A stretch of 54,437 bases of DNA from Clostridia bacterium (GCA_017462545.1 JAFTQX010000046.1:1-54437); one strand, 5' to 3'; counted from the stretch's first letter, positions 15,887 through 25,700 are shown. A program made the numbers and translations. The notes: a model not told the origin generated them from the letters alone.

Positions 15887-17122
15887 ATGAATTTACAGGA
15901 TAAACGCTTGGATGAATATGCCGCACTTTTGGTGCGCATTGGTGTAAATATACAAAAGGGGCAGACGCTGGTCATCGCCTGCCCGGTTGATTGTGCCTGG
16001 TTTGCGCGCAAGTGCGCCGCTGCCGCCTATGAGGCCGGCTGCCGCGAGGTAGTGATGAATTGGAAGGACGATGCCTTAACGCGCATGCGCTATCTGCAAG
16101 CAGAGGACAGCGTTTTTGATGTCACCCCTGTATGGCAGCAGGAATTTTATAACAACTACGCCAAGGAGGGGGCTGCCTATCTGGTCATCTCTGCCACCGA
16201 CCCAATGAACCTGGCAGGGGTAGACACCGAGCGTGTAACACGCGTGACGCGTGCGACCGGGCGCGATTTTGCAGTATTTTATGCCGGGCAGATGAACAAT
16301 TCCTTCCCTTGGTGCATTGGTTCTGTACCGATCCCCTCTTGGGCCTGCAAGGTCTTTCCCGACAAGAGTGAGGAGGAAGCGATGGATGCCCTGTGGGAGG
16401 CCATTTTTGCCGCTGTACGCGTAAGCGGCAAGGGCGATGCCGTTGCACGCTGGCAGGAGCACACCGCACGCCTTGCCGCACGCACGAAGATTCTCAACGA
16501 TTATCGCTTTGCTTCTCTGCACTATAAGAACGCTCTTGGCACCGATTTCACGGTTCAATTGCCGAAGGGGCATCTTTGGATGGGTGGCGCGGATGTGAGT
16601 CGCGCGGGCAATCCGTTTATCGCCAACATGCCGACAGAGGAGATTTTTACCGCCCCCGACAAGGAAACGGCGAACGGCGTGATCTATGCCTCTATGCCGC
16701 TGGTAGAGGACGGTAACATTATTCGCGGCATCCGCTTCCGCGTGGAGAACGGCAAGATCGTAGAAGCGACAGCCGACGAGGGGCAGGATGTGCTGCGCGC
16801 CGCCATTACGGTAGATGAAGGTGCTTCCTATTTTGGCGAGCTGGCGCTGGTGCCCTATGACAGCCCGATCTCCAATCAGAAGATCTTGTTCTACAATACC
16901 CTGTTCGACGAGAATGCCGCCTGCCACATTGCCTTTGGTGAGGCGTACCCTTGCATTGAAAACGGCGAGAATATGAGCCGTGAGGAGCTTGGCGCACATG
17001 GCCTGAACTACTCGATCACGCATGTGGACTTTATGATCGGCACGCCCGATCTTTCGATCACGGGCATCACGGCAGATGGCAAGGAGATTCCTGTGTTTGT
17101 TGACGGCAATTTTGCCTTTTGA
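15887..17122 (+). CDS. M29-family aminopeptidase (AmpS/thermophilic aminopeptidase type)
   Basis: 411 aa, usual length. It removes N-terminal residues from peptides in the cytosol using two metal ions. The metal-ligand regions of the family are visible: ANMPTEEIFTAP (Glu), EGASYFGELALVP (Glu), YNTLFDENAACHIAFG (His) and YSITHVDFMIG (His and Asp). ATG 15887 is preceded by AAACGGAGG at good spacing; an earlier in-frame start at 15707 would run through the promoter. The D-2-hydroxyacid dehydrogenase gene begins 8 bp after its stop codon, so the two are co-transcribed. Confidence 0.93.
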   Translation: MNLQDKRLDEYAALLVRIGVNIQKGQTLVIACPVDCAWFARKCAAAAYEAGCREVVMNWKDDALTRMRYLQAEDSVFDVTPVWQQEFYNNYAKEGAAYLVISATDPMNLAGVDTERVTRVTRATGRDFAVFYAGQMNNSFPWCIGSVPIPSWACKVFPDKSEEEAMDALWEAIFAAVRVSGKGDAVARWQEHTARLAARTKILNDYRFASLHYKNALGTDFTVQLPKGHLWMGGADVSRAGNPFIANMPTEEIFTAPDKETANGVIYASMPLVEDGNIIRGIRFRVENGKIVEATADEGQDVLRAAITVDEGASYFGELALVPYDSPISNQKILFYNTLFDENAACHIAFGEAYPCIENGENMSREELGAHGLNYSITHVDFMIGTPDLSITGITADGKEIPVFVDGNFAF

Positions 17123-17130
17123 GAGATCAT

Positions 17131-18078
17131 ATGAAGATTGTCATTCTTGATGCAGCCACGATTGGCGATGATATTTCTCTTGCGCCGCTTGCAGCCCTTG
17201 GCGAATTGACCGTTTACCAAAGCACAAAGCCGGAGGAGCTGGCCGCGCGACTGGCAGATTGCGACGTGGTGGTGCAAAACAAGGTGCGCATAGACCGCAC
17301 CGCATTTGCCGCTGCCAAGCATCTCAAGGTGGTAGCCGAGCTGGCAACCGGTTATGACAACATTGACCTGGAAGCTGCGCGGGAGCATGGTGTTGCCGTA
17401 TGCAACGTCCCCGGCTACTCTACCCCATCGGTGGTACAGCTGACGATGGCCATGGTGCTTTCGCTTGCCACGCACCTGCCCGCCTATCGCGAGCATGTAG
17501 CAAGCGGCCGGTACAGCGCCGAAGGCGTAGCCAACAAGCTGACGCCGGTTTACCACGAGCTGGCCGGCAAGACCTGGGGTGTCGTTGGTTACGGCGATAT
17601 CGGACGTGGCGTTGGCGAGGTAGCAAAGGCACTGGGGTGCCGCCTGTTGGTTTGTAGAAAAACGCCGTCTGCCGAGGAATATTGCGTGGATATTGACACG
17701 CTTTGCCGTGAGGCAGACATTATCAGCATTCACACCCCGCTCTCTGACAGCACGCGCGGCCTCATCAATCGGGAGCGGCTTGCCATAATGAAGAAGGATG
17801 TTCTTCTCATCAATGTGGCGCGCGGGGCGGTGACGGACGAGGCGGCCGTGGCAGAGGCACTCCAAAGCGGCAGGCTGGGCGGCCTGGGGGTTGATGTGTA
17901 CAGTACAGAGCCGTTTTCTACCGATCACCCATTCTACGCTATCAAGGACGATCCCCGCGTTTGTTTTACCCCGCATATGGCCTGGGGCTCGTTTGAGGCG
18001 AGAACACGTTGCCTTGCAACGGTGGCCGACAATATTCGCGCGTTTTTCGCCGGAGAACGGCAAAACCGTGTGGATTAA
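17131..18078 (+). CDS. D-isomer-specific 2-hydroxyacid dehydrogenase
   Basis: 315 aa. It interconverts a 2-oxoacid and a D-2-hydroxyacid with NAD(P)H. The Rossmann motif is GVVGYGDIGRGVGEVAKALG. The catalytic triad regions are NVARGAVTDE (Arg), VDVYSTEP (Glu) and FTPHMAW (His). The closest subfamily by eye is glycerate dehydrogenase/hydroxypyruvate reductase, but the substrate is not settled. ATG 17131 has only a GAGAG site; the gene is probably coupled to the aminopeptidase gene just upstream. A strong terminator follows directly. Confidence 0.92.
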   Translation: MKIVILDAATIGDDISLAPLAALGELTVYQSTKPEELAARLADCDVVVQNKVRIDRTAFAAAKHLKVVAELATGYDNIDLEAAREHGVAVCNVPGYSTPSVVQLTMAMVLSLATHLPAYREHVASGRYSAEGVANKLTPVYHELAGKTWGVVGYGDIGRGVGEVAKALGCRLLVCRKTPSAEEYCVDIDTLCREADIISIHTPLSDSTRGLINRERLAIMKKDVLLINVARGAVTDEAAVAEALQSGRLGGLGVDVYSTEPFSTDHPFYAIKDDPRVCFTPHMAWGSFEARTRCLATVADNIRAFFAGERQNRVD

Positions 18079-18116
18079 AAAGAAAGCGGAAAGCTCTTGC
18101 TTTCCGCTTTCTTTTT
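18077..18116. terminator. Bidirectional terminator, 18-bp perfect stem
   Basis: AAAAAGAAAGCGGAAAGC, a TCTT loop and the exact complement. It lies between the convergent dehydrogenase and APH-like genes. Confidence 0.93.
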
Positions 18117-18900
18117 ATCCAAACACCTCCGCGGCGGCGACAACACGCAGACGGTCAAAATCAACCGCGTCTCTGCCGTATGCATCTAAAAAGCGGTCGC
18201 GATAGCGGTCTGTTTTTAAATTGAAGCACAATGTCCATGCCCCCCAATACAAATCAACGTGCCGATCTCCAACACCGCCATTACCAAGATCTATAAAACC
18301 AGACCACTTCCAATTATCGAGCATAATGTTCGGCAGACAGTAGTCACCATGTAACAGCACCTCACAGCGCAACAGGTTTCTTCCCTCGTTAACAACACGC
18401 CACGCCTCCTCTGCCGTAGCCGGTGTCAAGTCCGGCGGCAGATTAAAAGGATCAAAGTGACCTGCCTTATAATTCTGCGCGGCAAGCGCAAAATAACGGT
18501 CACAATGATTGGGTACGGGGCACCCTGAAAAATCCGTTTCGTGCAACATACGGAGTGACTCCGCCATGGTATCGGCCAAGCGACAAGGATCTGCCAGATA
18601 GCAGGGATGCGTACCGTCCTCACCCTTCACGCGGGATGTCAACAACCAATCTCTCTCCTCGCTGTGATAAGCAAGCACCTCTGCCCCGAGTCCCTTTTGG
18701 TGGAAATACCGTGTCATAGCATTTTCGCTAGCAAGGGATCCTTTGGCCGCCATTTTGAGATAATAGCCCTCATCCTTATCAATAAAAAACACGCGCGCTT
18801 CCGGAGAACAGCTACTGTCATAGACAGAGGCACCATTCAAAAACTCCGAGAAAACCGGCGGCAGATCTTGTTTTTCAATCTGAACTTTTACTTTTTTCAT
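18115..18900 (-). CDS. APH(3')-family phosphotransferase, aminoglycoside kinase-like
   Basis: 261 aa, close to the 264 aa of APH(3')-IIIa. The family moves phosphate from ATP to an aminoglycoside hydroxyl. The key residues line up: K49 in YYLKM, E59 in ASEN, the catalytic HGD (184-186) in LLHGDYCLPNIML with N191, and D204 in GFIDLG. GNGGVGDRHVDLYWG then matches the APH(3') C-terminal part. Codon use and composition look like the neighbours, and no mobile element is adjacent, so it may be an intrinsic gene with another natural substrate. It lies 51 bp after the GH2 gene, beyond a terminator. Resistance is not demonstrated by sequence. Confidence 0.87.
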   Translation of the reverse strand: MKKVKVQIEKQDLPPVFSEFLNGASVYDSSCSPEARVFFIDKDEGYYLKMAAKGSLASENAMTRYFHQKGLGAEVLAYHSEERDWLLTSRVKGEDGTHPCYLADPCRLADTMAESLRMLHETDFSGCPVPNHCDRYFALAAQNYKAGHFDPFNLPPDLTPATAEEAWRVVNEGRNLLRCEVLLHGDYCLPNIMLDNWKWSGFIDLGNGGVGDRHVDLYWGAWTLCFNLKTDRYRDRFLDAYGRDAVDFDRLRVVAAAEVFG

Positions 18901-18910
18901 ATTTCTCTGT

Positions 18911-18946
18911 AAGAAAATCCCCGAGAAGAATCTCGGGAATTTTCTT
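18911..18946 (-). terminator. Terminator between GH2 and APH-like genes
   Basis: AAGAAAAT and CCCGAGA pair with TCTCGGG and ATTTTCTT, with one mismatch, around a 4-nt loop. It lies just after the GH2 stop codon. No promoter is obvious between it and the APH-like gene, so partial readthrough is possible. Confidence 0.75.
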
Positions 18947-18951
18947 TTTAT

Positions 18952-21297
18952 TTATTTCAACTCAATAGCAAGAGTAGCAGACATCAATCCATCACTCTCT
19001 GCGTATACGCGCATGATACCCGCCGTTTTGCCGGTACGAACGGCTGCGGTAATACGCCCCGCTCGCATACGACGGTCGGGCAGGAACAGGTTGGTGTGGT
19101 CACAAATGTCCGATCCTGTCGAATAAATCACGCCATTGCCGTCTGTCACAAAACGGACGAAGGGAGCGGCATCCGGCACTTCTCTGCCCTCGTCATCCAG
19201 TACCATACAGGTAACGATAGCCAAATCACGGCCACCCGCTCGAAGCGCCTCTTTATTTTCAAGACGCAATGCAAGCCGTGTTCCGCGGCCGGAGGTCTCC
19301 TTTTGATCGGTGGCAACGCATTCCCCGCCACGGTATGCTTTTGCTGTCAGCACGCCGGGGGCATACGGCACGCGCCATTCGGCATGGCCAAACCGCTCTA
19401 CCTCTACCACGCCGAGGCTGGTGCCGTTCAAGAACAGCTCAACAGCCTCACAGTTGGTGTAGGCAGATACGCGGATCTCCTCTCCCTCACGACCGGCAAA
19501 GTTCCAATGCGGCAAGAGATGCACCATCGGCTCGGTCGTCCAGAAGGACTGGTTCTGATAGAAGGCATCCTTTTTCTGCAAATACAGGTCGATCGCGCCC
19601 GACTGCGAGCACAGACGCGGCCAAACAGCCTCACCACGGTGCTCAAAGGCGATCCATTGGAAGCCACCCATGACCCACTCACGCTCACAAAGGAACTTCC
19701 AGGTTTTTTCTCTGCCAAGGAACCAGTTGTTGGTATCAGCATCATAGGCCGAGCAATAAGCATTTTTAGGCGAGGTGGGATAGTACCAGCCGCGCGTGGT
19801 GCCCGTGGCACAATTTTCAGAAGAGAAGATCGCCTGGTTCGGGCGCAGTTGGTGAACCTCATCAAACAGGTTCAGATTATAATTGATGCCGATCAGCTCA
19901 CACTCGTCATATACGGTGGCACGGTTCGGCGTTTTATCATTCGCCATCAAGATAAAACGGCTGCTATCCAGCTTGTGCGCAAGGGCAGCCATACGGCGAC
20001 CGATGCGACGCCCCTGCTCGGTAACAAAGAGCGGCTCCTCATTGCCGATCGACCAGAAGATGACCGAGGGGCGGTTACGATCGCGCTTCATCAGCATGGT
20101 CAACTGCTCAAGTCCCTCGTCGGTCGATTCAAACCAACGGGTCTCATCCATGACCAGCATGCCCATTTCATCAAAGGCGTCCATCAGTGCCTCTGCCTGC
20201 GGATAGTGGCTGCAACGATAGGCGTTCGCGCCCATCTCCTTCATCATATGTACCTTTTCACGATGAATGTTATCCGGTACGGCCTTGCCGGTCAGACCGC
20301 AATCGGCATGACCGCATACTCCCTGCAGCAGCACATGCTTGCCATTGAGGAAGAACCCGTGATCGGGGTCTGCCTTCATCCAACGGAAGCCAAAATGCGT
20401 GCTGTCCGCATCCACCTCACAGACATCCTCATTCAGAACAAACACCTGCGTGGTGGCATCATAGAGATAGGGATCCTCCGGCGACCAAAGGTGAGGATTT
20501 TCTACCTCCACCGTTGCAGTCAGCGTGGTTTTATCATATGAAGAAACCTCACCCTCGGAAAGCAACGTGGCAAGCACCTCGCCGCTTGCGCGGGCGGTCA
20601 GCGTGGTCTGCGTGCGAACCAGCTGTTTCCCCTTAGCATCATGGCGCACGGTGTTCTCTACCGTGATCTGCCATGTGTTTTCGCCTGTTTTTTGAGGCAG
20701 TACATAGATGCCGTAAAGATCTAGGCAGGTGGCATCTGTTTTTTGCAGCCAGACATGGCGATAGATACCGCCGCCCTCATACCACCAGGACTCATGCTCC
20801 TCGGTATTGACGTATACAGAAAGGTAGTTCTCCTCCCCATACAGTGCTACATCGGTGATATCCACCTCAAAAGAGGTATAGCCACAAAAATTGTGCTTGA
20901 GAAGGCAGCCGTTGAGATAGACGGTAGCGTGAGTGGCTACCCCTTCAAAATAGAGCGTCAAGCGACGTCCCTGATCCTCGGCCGGCAGCTTGAATTTTTT
21001 GCGATACCATGCATTTTCGTGCGGGAAAAAGCCGAGCGCGCAGTTTTCATGCTCTTCTGCCTCGTGATCGATAATATAATCGTGCGGCAGCGTAACAGGA
21101 TCCCAACGCTCGGATGTATGCTCACGGTGGTTATCGTAGGTATCGGCATCTCCGAAATATCCAATAGCGGCCGGCCCCATATGATACCGTTCTGTTTTGG
21201 CAGACATATAGGCCGTTCCCTTCACCTCGGGGAATTTCGGTTTGATATCCCCACGGTGAAAAAGCCAACCATCATCGAATAGAATTTTTTCTCTCAT
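18952..21297 (-). CDS. Glycoside hydrolase family 2 (beta-galactosidase-like)
   Basis: 781 aa. The domain order is typical: sugar-binding jelly roll (about 1-185), immunoglobulin-like domain (about 190-305), TIM barrel (about 310-600), then a C-terminal beta region with a DUF4982-like segment. The acid/base is E420 in FWSIGNEE and the nucleophile is E494 in FSSENC. The CSHYPQ motif before the barrel core is standard for GH2. There is no signal peptide, so it acts in the cytosol on imported oligosaccharides. Substrate could be galactoside, glucuronide or other; family members differ. AAGGAG precedes the ATG, and a consensus promoter is present. It is divergent from the beta-helix lipoprotein gene. 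Confidence 0.92.
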   Translation of the reverse strand: MREKILFDDGWLFHRGDIKPKFPEVKGTAYMSAKTERYHMGPAAIGYFGDADTYDNHREHTSERWDPVTLPHDYIIDHEAEEHENCALGFFPHENAWYRKKFKLPAEDQGRRLTLYFEGVATHATVYLNGCLLKHNFCGYTSFEVDITDVALYGEENYLSVYVNTEEHESWWYEGGGIYRHVWLQKTDATCLDLYGIYVLPQKTGENTWQITVENTVRHDAKGKQLVRTQTTLTARASGEVLATLLSEGEVSSYDKTTLTATVEVENPHLWSPEDPYLYDATTQVFVLNEDVCEVDADSTHFGFRWMKADPDHGFFLNGKHVLLQGVCGHADCGLTGKAVPDNIHREKVHMMKEMGANAYRCSHYPQAEALMDAFDEMGMLVMDETRWFESTDEGLEQLTMLMKRDRNRPSVIFWSIGNEEPLFVTEQGRRIGRRMAALAHKLDSSRFILMANDKTPNRATVYDECELIGINYNLNLFDEVHQLRPNQAIFSSENCATGTTRGWYYPTSPKNAYCSAYDADTNNWFLGREKTWKFLCEREWVMGGFQWIAFEHRGEAVWPRLCSQSGAIDLYLQKKDAFYQNQSFWTTEPMVHLLPHWNFAGREGEEIRVSAYTNCEAVELFLNGTSLGVVEVERFGHAEWRVPYAPGVLTAKAYRGGECVATDQKETSGRGTRLALRLENKEALRAGGRDLAIVTCMVLDDEGREVPDAAPFVRFVTDGNGVIYSTGSDICDHTNLFLPDRRMRAGRITAAVRTGKTAGIMRVYAESDGLMSATLAIELK

Positions 21298-21341
21298 GTT
21301 CAGTCTCCTTGCTTTCGCCCTATAGGCAAGCTGTTGCTTTC

Positions 21342-21370
21342 ATTATAACAAACAAGAGTCTGTCTGTCAA
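21342..21370 (-). promoter_or_regulatory. Consensus promoter of GH2 gene
   Basis: On the minus strand TTGACA, 17 nt, TATAAT: full consensus. Confidence 0.88.
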
Positions 21371-21492
21371 TAAAAACGCAGAAAAAAGATCGAGTTGTAC
21401 AAGGCGCACCGTCTTGCAGGAGTGGTTTCTGCAGAAAGAGACAGCCAGATGTCATCAATTTATGCAATATTGCAATTTTATGAAAAAAAGGC

Positions 21493-21521
21493 TTTACTTT
21501 TTTTGTGACATCTGCTATAAT
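21493..21521 (+). promoter_or_regulatory. Promoter of beta-helix lipoprotein gene
   Basis: TTTACT, 17 nt, TATAAT. The leader to the ATG is about 90 nt. Confidence 0.65.
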
Positions 21522-21614
21522 GATAATGCAAAAAAAGTAACGGATTTTGCAAATACAAATTCCGTTTCTTTCTTTATAATGAAAATAGCCTATTTTATTC
21601 TGAGGAGGAACACC

Positions 21615-24600
21615 ATGAAAAAGCTATTCCTGATCTCGGGGCTCATGCTGCTCTGCATTGCCATGCTGGCAGGCTGCCCCGCGAACCCTACGCCAACACC
21701 ACCGGTCGGTGGCGATAACGGCAAGACGGTTTATCGCGTATCGGAGGACTTCCCCACGGCTGCCGGCACCGTTGCCGCAGGCGCATGGGGCTATTATTCC
21801 GTAAACAGCGGCAGCATTGCAAAGGGTGACTATACCGCATTGACCACAGCTGCCGATCAAGCAGCACTAGGCGCGCTTGGCCTCTCCGATGGCACCGGTG
21901 CCCTTGGCAACGGCAACGCGATCGCTGCGTCGGGCAAGGACGTTGCTTATGGCTTTACCGCACCGCGTGACGGCGTTGTTACCCTTTCGACCGACACCCT
22001 TTCACGCGCGGAGAACGGTAGTGCAACCTTCGCGATCTACAAAAACGGCGTACGCATTTGGCCATTGGCTGCCGATGCATATGACGTTCCTACTGTCAAC
22101 AAGGCCGCGCTTGTCGCGGTTACAACGGCCATCAAGACAGGGGACACGCTCTACTTCCGCGTCTCCACCGAGGGAACAGCTGCCAAGCTGAGCGTCTCTC
22201 CCGTTGTTACTTATGAGGCAAACGCCGCATACACGACCGCTGCTGACCTGGAAATCACCCGTCCGGATGTTGCCGGAACGCTGATTTCCGGCGCGGGCAC
22301 GGCCCTGCCCGAGGGCAGCCTAGCTATTACCGGTCGTCAGCCTTCGACTACGGTGATCGACATGGATGGAGCCGACTTTCGGCGTGCGCTTCAACGCGGC
22401 AACCTGGAGGAAGGTGCTACCTATCGTATAACCGCAAGCGAGCCGGTAACGATCGATCTTACGCGCGAGGATTACAGCGGTAACAATTGCGTGGTTTACG
22501 CCCCGAACGGCATTATCATTGAGGTAATCAACAACATCGTCTTCACAGACATCACCGTTTTGGAGGGCCCGCTGACCTTCCGCGGCGGCAAAGATCTGAC
22601 GCTGAACGGCGTTGAGGCAGCAGGCGGCATGATCATCGAGGAATCCTGCGAGGGCATTCGCATGGACAATTGCCGTGCAACAACGACAGAGGGAACGGCA
22701 TTCATCAACAGCGCATCATCCTCCACGATCGTTGGCTGCTATTTCAGCGGCAAATCTGCCATGCTGGATACCGCCAAGGGTGGCAACCTATACGAGAACT
22801 GTGTGTTTGCGGGCGAGGATGTTGCCATTACGTTGAGCGGCTGCAACAGCACCGTATGGTATTCCAACATTCGCGGCAGCCTGACCACAGGCGAGACCGC
22901 ATCTGAAAACCTGCTGGTTACCATGAATCGCTTTGAAAACCTTGGCGGCGTTGTCTACAACAATACGCATAACTGTGTTGTTCTTTTGAACGAAGCAGAA
23001 ACGGTCTCTGTCAAGAACAGCACCAACTCTTATGTTTGCAGCAATACGCTTTATGGTGAAATGGCGTTTGAGAACGTCAACTATCTGCTTGCCACCCGCA
23101 ACAACGCGTTTGGTAAGATCACCAAGACAAGCCTCTCCAACTTCAACGGCGACAACATCACAGATGTGGATGCCCGCACCGAGTACGGTGTTAATGAGGA
23201 TCTTCTGCCCCACATTAACAAGGATGCCTTCATCAACATGGAGCGCAAGGATTACATCCGCCTCTCGGACGGCAGCAAGCTGACTATCAGCCAGTATATC
23301 AATCAGAAGTCTGTTAACGGCGGCATGCTGATCATTGCCCCCGGTGCGTATAGCACGAAAGATCGAATCTTCCTTAGGGATATTGACAACTGCACCGTGT
23401 ATGCTTACGGTGTACTGTACGAGAAATACGATTTCTTTGATGATGTATTCAACATCAAGAACTGCAAGAACTATATATTCCGCGGTCTGACAGTAGACAT
23501 GGTGCTCAACGGCTGCGGTCAAATGGTCGTCTTGGAAAAGAGCAACGGCGTTGTCTACTATCGTGCCGCTGCCGGATTCCTGCAGGATCACACCAATAAG
23601 AAGTACTATGAGGAAGGCGGAAACGGTATCGCCTATATGGGCTACCACGCCGGACAGGATTACCCCTATGCCGACATTGCTTTGGGCCACTTGACCTATA
23701 ATGCCCTGACCGGTCTGCATACCTCTTCCCCCTCGAAAGCCACCTACGATCTCATTCAGCCGGGTGACATGGTTACCTGCCGCGCTAACGGCGGCAATGT
23801 TGCCAATCTGTATGAAAACACGGCCGTGCAGTTTGAGGACGTTACCATCCTCAGCGGTTCGATCCGTTGTTTCTGGGATAGCTGGGCCAAGGAGGGCACC
23901 ATCCTCAACCGTGTTATGGTTTCCCCTGCTCCTGCTAAGGTCCTTGACCCGAAGACCTATGAGGAGTATATCGAGCTGAACGAGAAATATGGAATAGACA
24001 CCGGCGTTTACATCGATTCCTTTGGCAACTACCGCGGTACACCGGCAAAGACGGTTACCGCTGACTCGACGCACACCTCCAACTCGCGCACCGGCATGAA
24101 GGCTACCAGCTGTATCTTTGAGGGTCTTTCGGATGACGGTACCAACCAGCAGGGCTTCCACGGTCGTCTGGCAGGCTACGATCCCGAAACCGGTACCATC
24201 ACCTACAAGATGAAGATCTCTTCTCTTGGCTATACATCGGTTTGTGCCGCCTTTGTTCCCGGCGACCGTGTTTATGTATACACCTCAAACGGAAAAACGG
24301 TATGCGATACCGAGGCACTTTCTGTCACAAGAATTTTGGATGAGATCAACGGTTTTGAGCACTACTCCGTCCAGGTTGACCCTGCCAAGTTTGACCACAC
24401 GATCCTGAAGGGCTATGATCTGACTTTGGATGGCGCAAACGACCGCCGCATTCTCATCGACAACCGTTCACGCAACGGTGACGGATTTATTTTTGACAAC
24501 ATGCTGATTCGGAACATCCGTTCCCGCGGTTTCCTTGTCAAGTGCGCCAGCAACGAGATCAAGCACTGCTCCTTCTACAACATCGGCATGGCGGCAGTTG

Positions 24601-25649
24601 GTCTGATCTTTGAGCCGGAATGGGGTGAATCCGGTGTTTGCGACAACACACTGATCGCCTACAACTATTTCGAAAACACCGGCTACTTTGTCAACCAAAC
24701 GCTCTACTCTCCCATCACCATTCAAGGTCTTGGCTCCTCTGCTGAAGAGGATTGTCTGCCCTACAAGAACATTCAGATCATCGGCAACGTCGTTCGCAAC
24801 CGCGCGACCGATTATGCACTGTACATCAACAGCTCAATCGATGTGACGGTGAAGGATAATGATTTTGGTGAGTTTTATGATGTAGAGAGCCTGACCTCCT
24901 ACCCCTCTGTTTTTATAAACTTTGCAAAGAACATCACCTTTGACAACAATACCTATTCTCAGTTTTCGTTCGGCATCACCGAAAGCATCGTGGTAAACGG
25001 GCACATCAATGTTGATGGCAGCGATGTCAACGGTGAGATTCCTGATGACCCGATCATGGCGAATTCCAAGCACACCACCTCGTTTCTCGACAATCTCCCC
25101 TCAACCGGCGCAAACGGACTGCTTGTATCGTCCGGTGCTTGGTCTGTAGGCTGCGCATCCCCGAAGTCGCTGGATTCGTTTAAGCCCTTCCAGATACTGA
25201 CCCAATCCGGTTGGTACTCCATCACCGAGAGCTCGCTTTGGTCTACCTCCGGCGGTATGGATGTAAGAAAGGATTATCGCTTTGCAGCACTCGCCTCCTC
25301 GAACATCGTCATTCGTTACACAGCCGAGTATAGCGGGCAGGTGTTACTGCGCGTTGCGAACTTCCAAACGCCTTACAAATCGGGAGATGGCTCTGCCGAC
25401 GGTTATTTTGCCATCTTTGTAAATGGCGAGATGGTGTGGCCGACCAAGGGCGGCAGCTATCAAAACGGATCTGATTGGCGATCAATCACGCAGAATACCA
25501 CGCAAGAGGCACTCACGGAATCGCTTAGTCTTCTTGCTCTTGAGCTGAAGGAGGGTGACGAGGTTTGCTTCGTTGCCAAGAGAAAGGAAGCATGGTCTGC
25601 CTTCGCAGCCATCCCCTTCGTTTACTACACCAGAATTGACGAAGAATAA
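21615..25649 (+). CDS. Large lipoprotein with right-handed beta-helix and terminal VNGxxVWP modules
   Basis: 1344 aa. A lipoprotein signal (KK, Leu-rich core, lipobox LAGC with C21) is followed by a Pro-rich linker. Residues about 45-200 form a beta-rich module with the motif NGVRIWP (144-150). Residues about 260-1170 are repetitive, with Asn-rich turns and many short V/I strands of the right-handed parallel beta-helix kind seen in polysaccharide lyases and surface adhesins. Residues about 1180-1344 are a second copy of the module, with VNGEMVWP at 1269-1276. The same module recurs four times in the secreted protein at 35724-39908. I infer a surface glycan-binding or glycan-cleaving role, since a GH2 gene is divergent to it. 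No specific catalytic residues can be assigned. The start is ATG 21615 after GAGGAGG; upstream in-frame codons cross the promoter. Confidence 0.85.
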   Translation: MKKLFLISGLMLLCIAMLAGCPANPTPTPPVGGDNGKTVYRVSEDFPTAAGTVAAGAWGYYSVNSGSIAKGDYTALTTAADQAALGALGLSDGTGALGNGNAIAASGKDVAYGFTAPRDGVVTLSTDTLSRAENGSATFAIYKNGVRIWPLAADAYDVPTVNKAALVAVTTAIKTGDTLYFRVSTEGTAAKLSVSPVVTYEANAAYTTAADLEITRPDVAGTLISGAGTALPEGSLAITGRQPSTTVIDMDGADFRRALQRGNLEEGATYRITASEPVTIDLTREDYSGNNCVVYAPNGIIIEVINNIVFTDITVLEGPLTFRGGKDLTLNGVEAAGGMIIEESCEGIRMDNCRATTTEGTAFINSASSSTIVGCYFSGKSAMLDTAKGGNLYENCVFAGEDVAITLSGCNSTVWYSNIRGSLTTGETASENLLVTMNRFENLGGVVYNNTHNCVVLLNEAETVSVKNSTNSYVCSNTLYGEMAFENVNYLLATRNNAFGKITKTSLSNFNGDNITDVDARTEYGVNEDLLPHINKDAFINMERKDYIRLSDGSKLTISQYINQKSVNGGMLIIAPGAYSTKDRIFLRDIDNCTVYAYGVLYEKYDFFDDVFNIKNCKNYIFRGLTVDMVLNGCGQMVVLEKSNGVVYYRAAAGFLQDHTNKKYYEEGGNGIAYMGYHAGQDYPYADIALGHLTYNALTGLHTSSPSKATYDLIQPGDMVTCRANGGNVANLYENTAVQFEDVTILSGSIRCFWDSWAKEGTILNRVMVSPAPAKVLDPKTYEEYIELNEKYGIDTGVYIDSFGNYRGTPAKTVTADSTHTSNSRTGMKATSCIFEGLSDDGTNQQGFHGRLAGYDPETGTITYKMKISSLGYTSVCAAFVPGDRVYVYTSNGKTVCDTEALSVTRILDEINGFEHYSVQVDPAKFDHTILKGYDLTLDGANDRRILIDNRSRNGDGFIFDNMLIRNIRSRGFLVKCASNEIKHCSFYNIGMAAVGLIFEPEWGESGVCDNTLIAYNYFENTGYFVNQTLYSPITIQGLGSSAEEDCLPYKNIQIIGNVVRNRATDYALYINSSIDVTVKDNDFGEFYDVESLTSYPSVFINFAKNITFDNNTYSQFSFGITESIVVNGHINVDGSDVNGEIPDDPIMANSKHTTSFLDNLPSTGANGLLVSSGAWSVGCASPKSLDSFKPFQILTQSGWYSITESSLWSTSGGMDVRKDYRFAALASSNIVIRYTAEYSGQVLLRVANFQTPYKSGDGSADGYFAIFVNGEMVWPTKGGSYQNGSDWRSITQNTTQEALTESLSLLALELKEGDEVCFVAKRKEAWSAFAAIPFVYYTRIDEE

Positions 25650-25665
25650 TATTGCACAATAAAAC

Positions 25666-25700
25666 AACATGGAGATCGCGCATAGCACGATCTCCATGTT
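25666..25700. terminator. Terminator after beta-helix lipoprotein gene
   Basis: AACATGGAGATCG pairs exactly with CGATCTCCATGTT around a 9-nt loop, followed by a T-rich tail on the plus strand. It lies between convergent genes. Confidence 0.88.

Larger units (their letters stand above)
21298..21614. other. 317-bp intergenic region with divergent promoters
   Basis: It holds the GH2 promoter (minus) and the lipoprotein promoter (plus). Between them lie an AT-rich stretch and a perfect 12-bp palindrome TGCAATATTGCA at 21463-21474. That position, upstream of both promoters, would suit a shared regulator, but no repeat copies support it. No coding frame with a ribosome binding site is seen. Confidence 0.6.

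Noticed and set aside
19096-20541. 481-codon open frame on the plus strand
   Set aside because: It is antisense to the GH2 gene, whose catalytic motifs are intact.
22788-24161. 457-codon open frame on the minus strand
   Set aside because: It is antisense to the beta-helix lipoprotein. The repetitive composition of that gene suppresses stops on the other strand.
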